Origin: Acanthamoeba castellanii str. Neff
Taxonomy: Eukaryota; Discosea; Longamoebia; Acanthamoebidae
Direction of reading: 5' to 3'
DNA length: 64,000 nt
NCBI RefSeq assembly: GCF_000313135.1
Contig: NW_004457598.1
Location: 66,552-130,551 of the forward strand
Shown: positions 62,808 to 64,000 of the stretch, one piece after another
How positions within the stretch are numbered: position 1 is the stretch's first letter
Layout of the letters: every line of letters begins with the position of its first letter
Made by a program: the position numbers and the translations under genes
Notes under the pieces: generated by a model
What the model saw: the letters and a program-made list of their open reading frames with translations, nothing else
Databases searched by the model: none
What the model was told of the DNA's origin: nothing

Positions 62808-63124
62808 ATGGCTTCGTTGACCTCGATAGATCTGCCGCCTCTTTGGGGCAAGAAGAAGTCGCCCCCGGCGTCGCCCACATCGTACTACCAGCAGGACCAG
62901 TCGGCCAGCTCCTCATCCTCGGCATCCTACCACACATCGAGCTTCGACGCCGAGCCTGTCCACCAACAGTCCTCTTCTGGCGGGTGGCGACAATACCTTG
63001 GCTGGGGCTCAAGCTCCAACTCGGCCTCCACGCCCACCTCTTCGTCCTCTTCTTCTTCTTCAAAGCGTGAGGAGGAACGACGACCGATTCGGGGCCTGGC
63101 AGGACAGGACAGGACGTACACCTA
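62808..63124 (+). CDS. Small Ser-rich hypothetical protein
   Basis: From ATG 62808 the frame reads MASLTSIDLPPLWGKKKSPP, ASPTSYYQQDQSASSSSSAS, HQQSSSGGWRQYLGWGSSSN, a second Ser run, and KREEERRPIRGLAGQDRT. The in-frame stop at 63122 may be bypassed, because GTACAC there is a possible donor and TCCGCAG at about 63164 a possible acceptor leading to a basic tail. An in-frame ATG lies at 62754. The Trp-Gly motifs stand out, but no family is recognised. Probably disordered. Confidence 0.5.
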
Positions 63125-63510
63125 AGCAAGGGGCACGATCTTCGATCTGGATGAAGAGAAACGTCCGCAGAAGGAGATCGCGATCTCGATTCTGAGGAAG
63201 GACCGAGACGGGAATTTGTAGAGAAGGAGGGCTTGTACAAACATCAACGAAGACTGCAGGTTTCAGTCTTTTTTTAACATCTTTAATGATCATAATTCGC
63301 AACAAACCTGTGGCCACCTATGCTCATCCTGAAGCAACCGCCTCCCGGACCATTTCTGGTAGCAGCTTTTCCCTTTTCTTTTGTTTCTTTCAAATCTTTA
63401 GCTGTTTCAAGCATAACACGAGCTTCATGAAGTCACCACCACTAACAGAACAACCAGAAGCTGAGGCCCCCAAAGGTATCCCATCAAGGAGAGAAAAATG
63501 AAGGCGACAG
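63125..63510. other. Gap upstream of the CobW-like gene
   Basis: 386 bases; any extra 3' exon of the Ser-rich gene would fall at its start. Pyrimidine-rich at 63365-63400. No other coding signal. Confidence 0.4.
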
Positions 63511-64000
63511 ATGGATGTTTTCGATCTTTTGGTGGCGTGTGGTGGTGCAGCGATTCCGGTGACCGTGTTGACGGGGTACCTGGGGTCCGGCAAGACCACG
63601 CTCTTGCGACGGCTCCTTCACCAGCACGCCCACACGCCGCTGCGCCTCGCCGTCATCGAAAACGAGGTACACCGCACACACTGCACCACCCGCAGACCGC
63701 ACACACACACACACACCACCGCACGCGCATGATGGTGAACGTGCGCGCGTGCTGCATCAGTTTGCGACGTCTGGCATCGGCACGGAGAACGAGCTGCGTG
63801 AGGACGCGCAGCATGCGGCGTGCCGGGCGCAGATCATCGAGACCAGCAGCGGGTGCCTGTGCTGCTCGGCCGGCGGGAAGGACTTCAAGCGCGTGCTCGC
63901 CCAGCTTGTCGACCACCGCGACAAGTTCGACCACGTCATCATCGAGACCACGGGCCTGGCCGACCCCGCATTCGCCGCCACCTTTTTCAAACCCAAGTGC
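63511..64000 (+). CDS. CobW/COG0523 GTPase (ZNG1-type metallochaperone), truncated by the right edge
   Basis: G3E-family GTPase that delivers metal to client enzymes (zinc to methionine aminopeptidase in the ZNG1 group). Exon 1 (63511-63666) encodes [20 protein letters not shown] then [20 protein letters not shown], with an intact Walker A, and LRLAVIENE. Exon 2 starts near 63762: [40 protein letters not shown] with the CxCC metal motif, [35 protein letters not shown]. The rest lies outside the window. The intron is CA-rich. Confidence 0.93.

Overview
This is a window of nuclear DNA from an intron-dense, GC-rich protist, most likely an amoebozoan close to Acanthamoeba. That assignment is inference. 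It rests on gene content (a ROCO kinase, a DD3-3-like secreted protein, a vault-protein relative, arrestin-domain proteins, an F-box/RasGEF), on short introns with GTACGY donors and CA-rich interiors, and on C/G-ending codons. There are no prokaryotic operons, CRISPR arrays or insertion sequences. About 30 protein genes sit head-to-tail on both strands with gaps of roughly 0.1 to 0.7 kb. I resolved splice junctions by reading-frame continuity, and for many genes the exon phases close exactly.

Layout. 1-12 kb (minus strand): an F-box/WD40 protein cut by the left edge, a mitochondrial short/branched-chain acyl-CoA dehydrogenase, a large F-box/RasGEF protein and a DUF455 ferritin-like protein. 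The last is divergent from an RBBP4/MSI1-type histone chaperone (12.0-13.4 kb) across a 158-bp promoter carrying two adjacent E2F-like sites. 13.7-15.5 kb: a frame-broken hypothetical gene and a 98-residue membrane protein. 16.1-19.5 kb: glycogen phosphorylase. 20.9-26.4 kb (plus): an MFSD8/SPX-like MFS transporter, a DD3-3-like secreted protein, and a 120-residue protein matching only the N-terminus of major vault protein. 26.5-32.2 kb (minus): a small orphan, an SH3/low-complexity scaffold, an intergenic stretch with nested hairpins and a T-run that could be a structured RNA, and a myristoylation-type calcineurin B-like sensor.

32.5-36.1 kb (plus): a DCC-family thiol protein and a two-MIT/arrestin protein. 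36.3-41.3 kb: a secreted GH5 glucanase and a type II membrane GT61-like glycosyltransferase, arranged head to head. 41.4-43.8 kb: a hypothetical protein with an apparent one-base frameshift and a GNAT acetyltransferase. 44.1-49.9 kb (minus): a Ras GTPase, mitochondrial 3-hydroxyacyl-CoA dehydrogenase, and an arrestin ending in a CAAX box. 50.3-51.2 kb: an isochorismatase-like hydrolase. 51.7-62.4 kb: an LRR-Roc-COR-kinase-WD40 ROCO protein whose Roc domain has lost its nucleotide-binding motifs. 62.8 kb to the right edge: a small Ser-rich protein and the start of a CobW/ZNG1-type GTPase.

Functional themes are small-GTPase and ubiquitin signalling (RasGEF, Ras, ROCO), endosomal trafficking (MIT-arrestin, CAAX-arrestin), mitochondrial acyl-CoA oxidation and glycan metabolism. 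The most notable observations are the degenerate Roc domain, three GC-AG introns whose donors are exact GCACGY versions of the local GTACGY donor, the mini vault protein, and the possible structured RNA.
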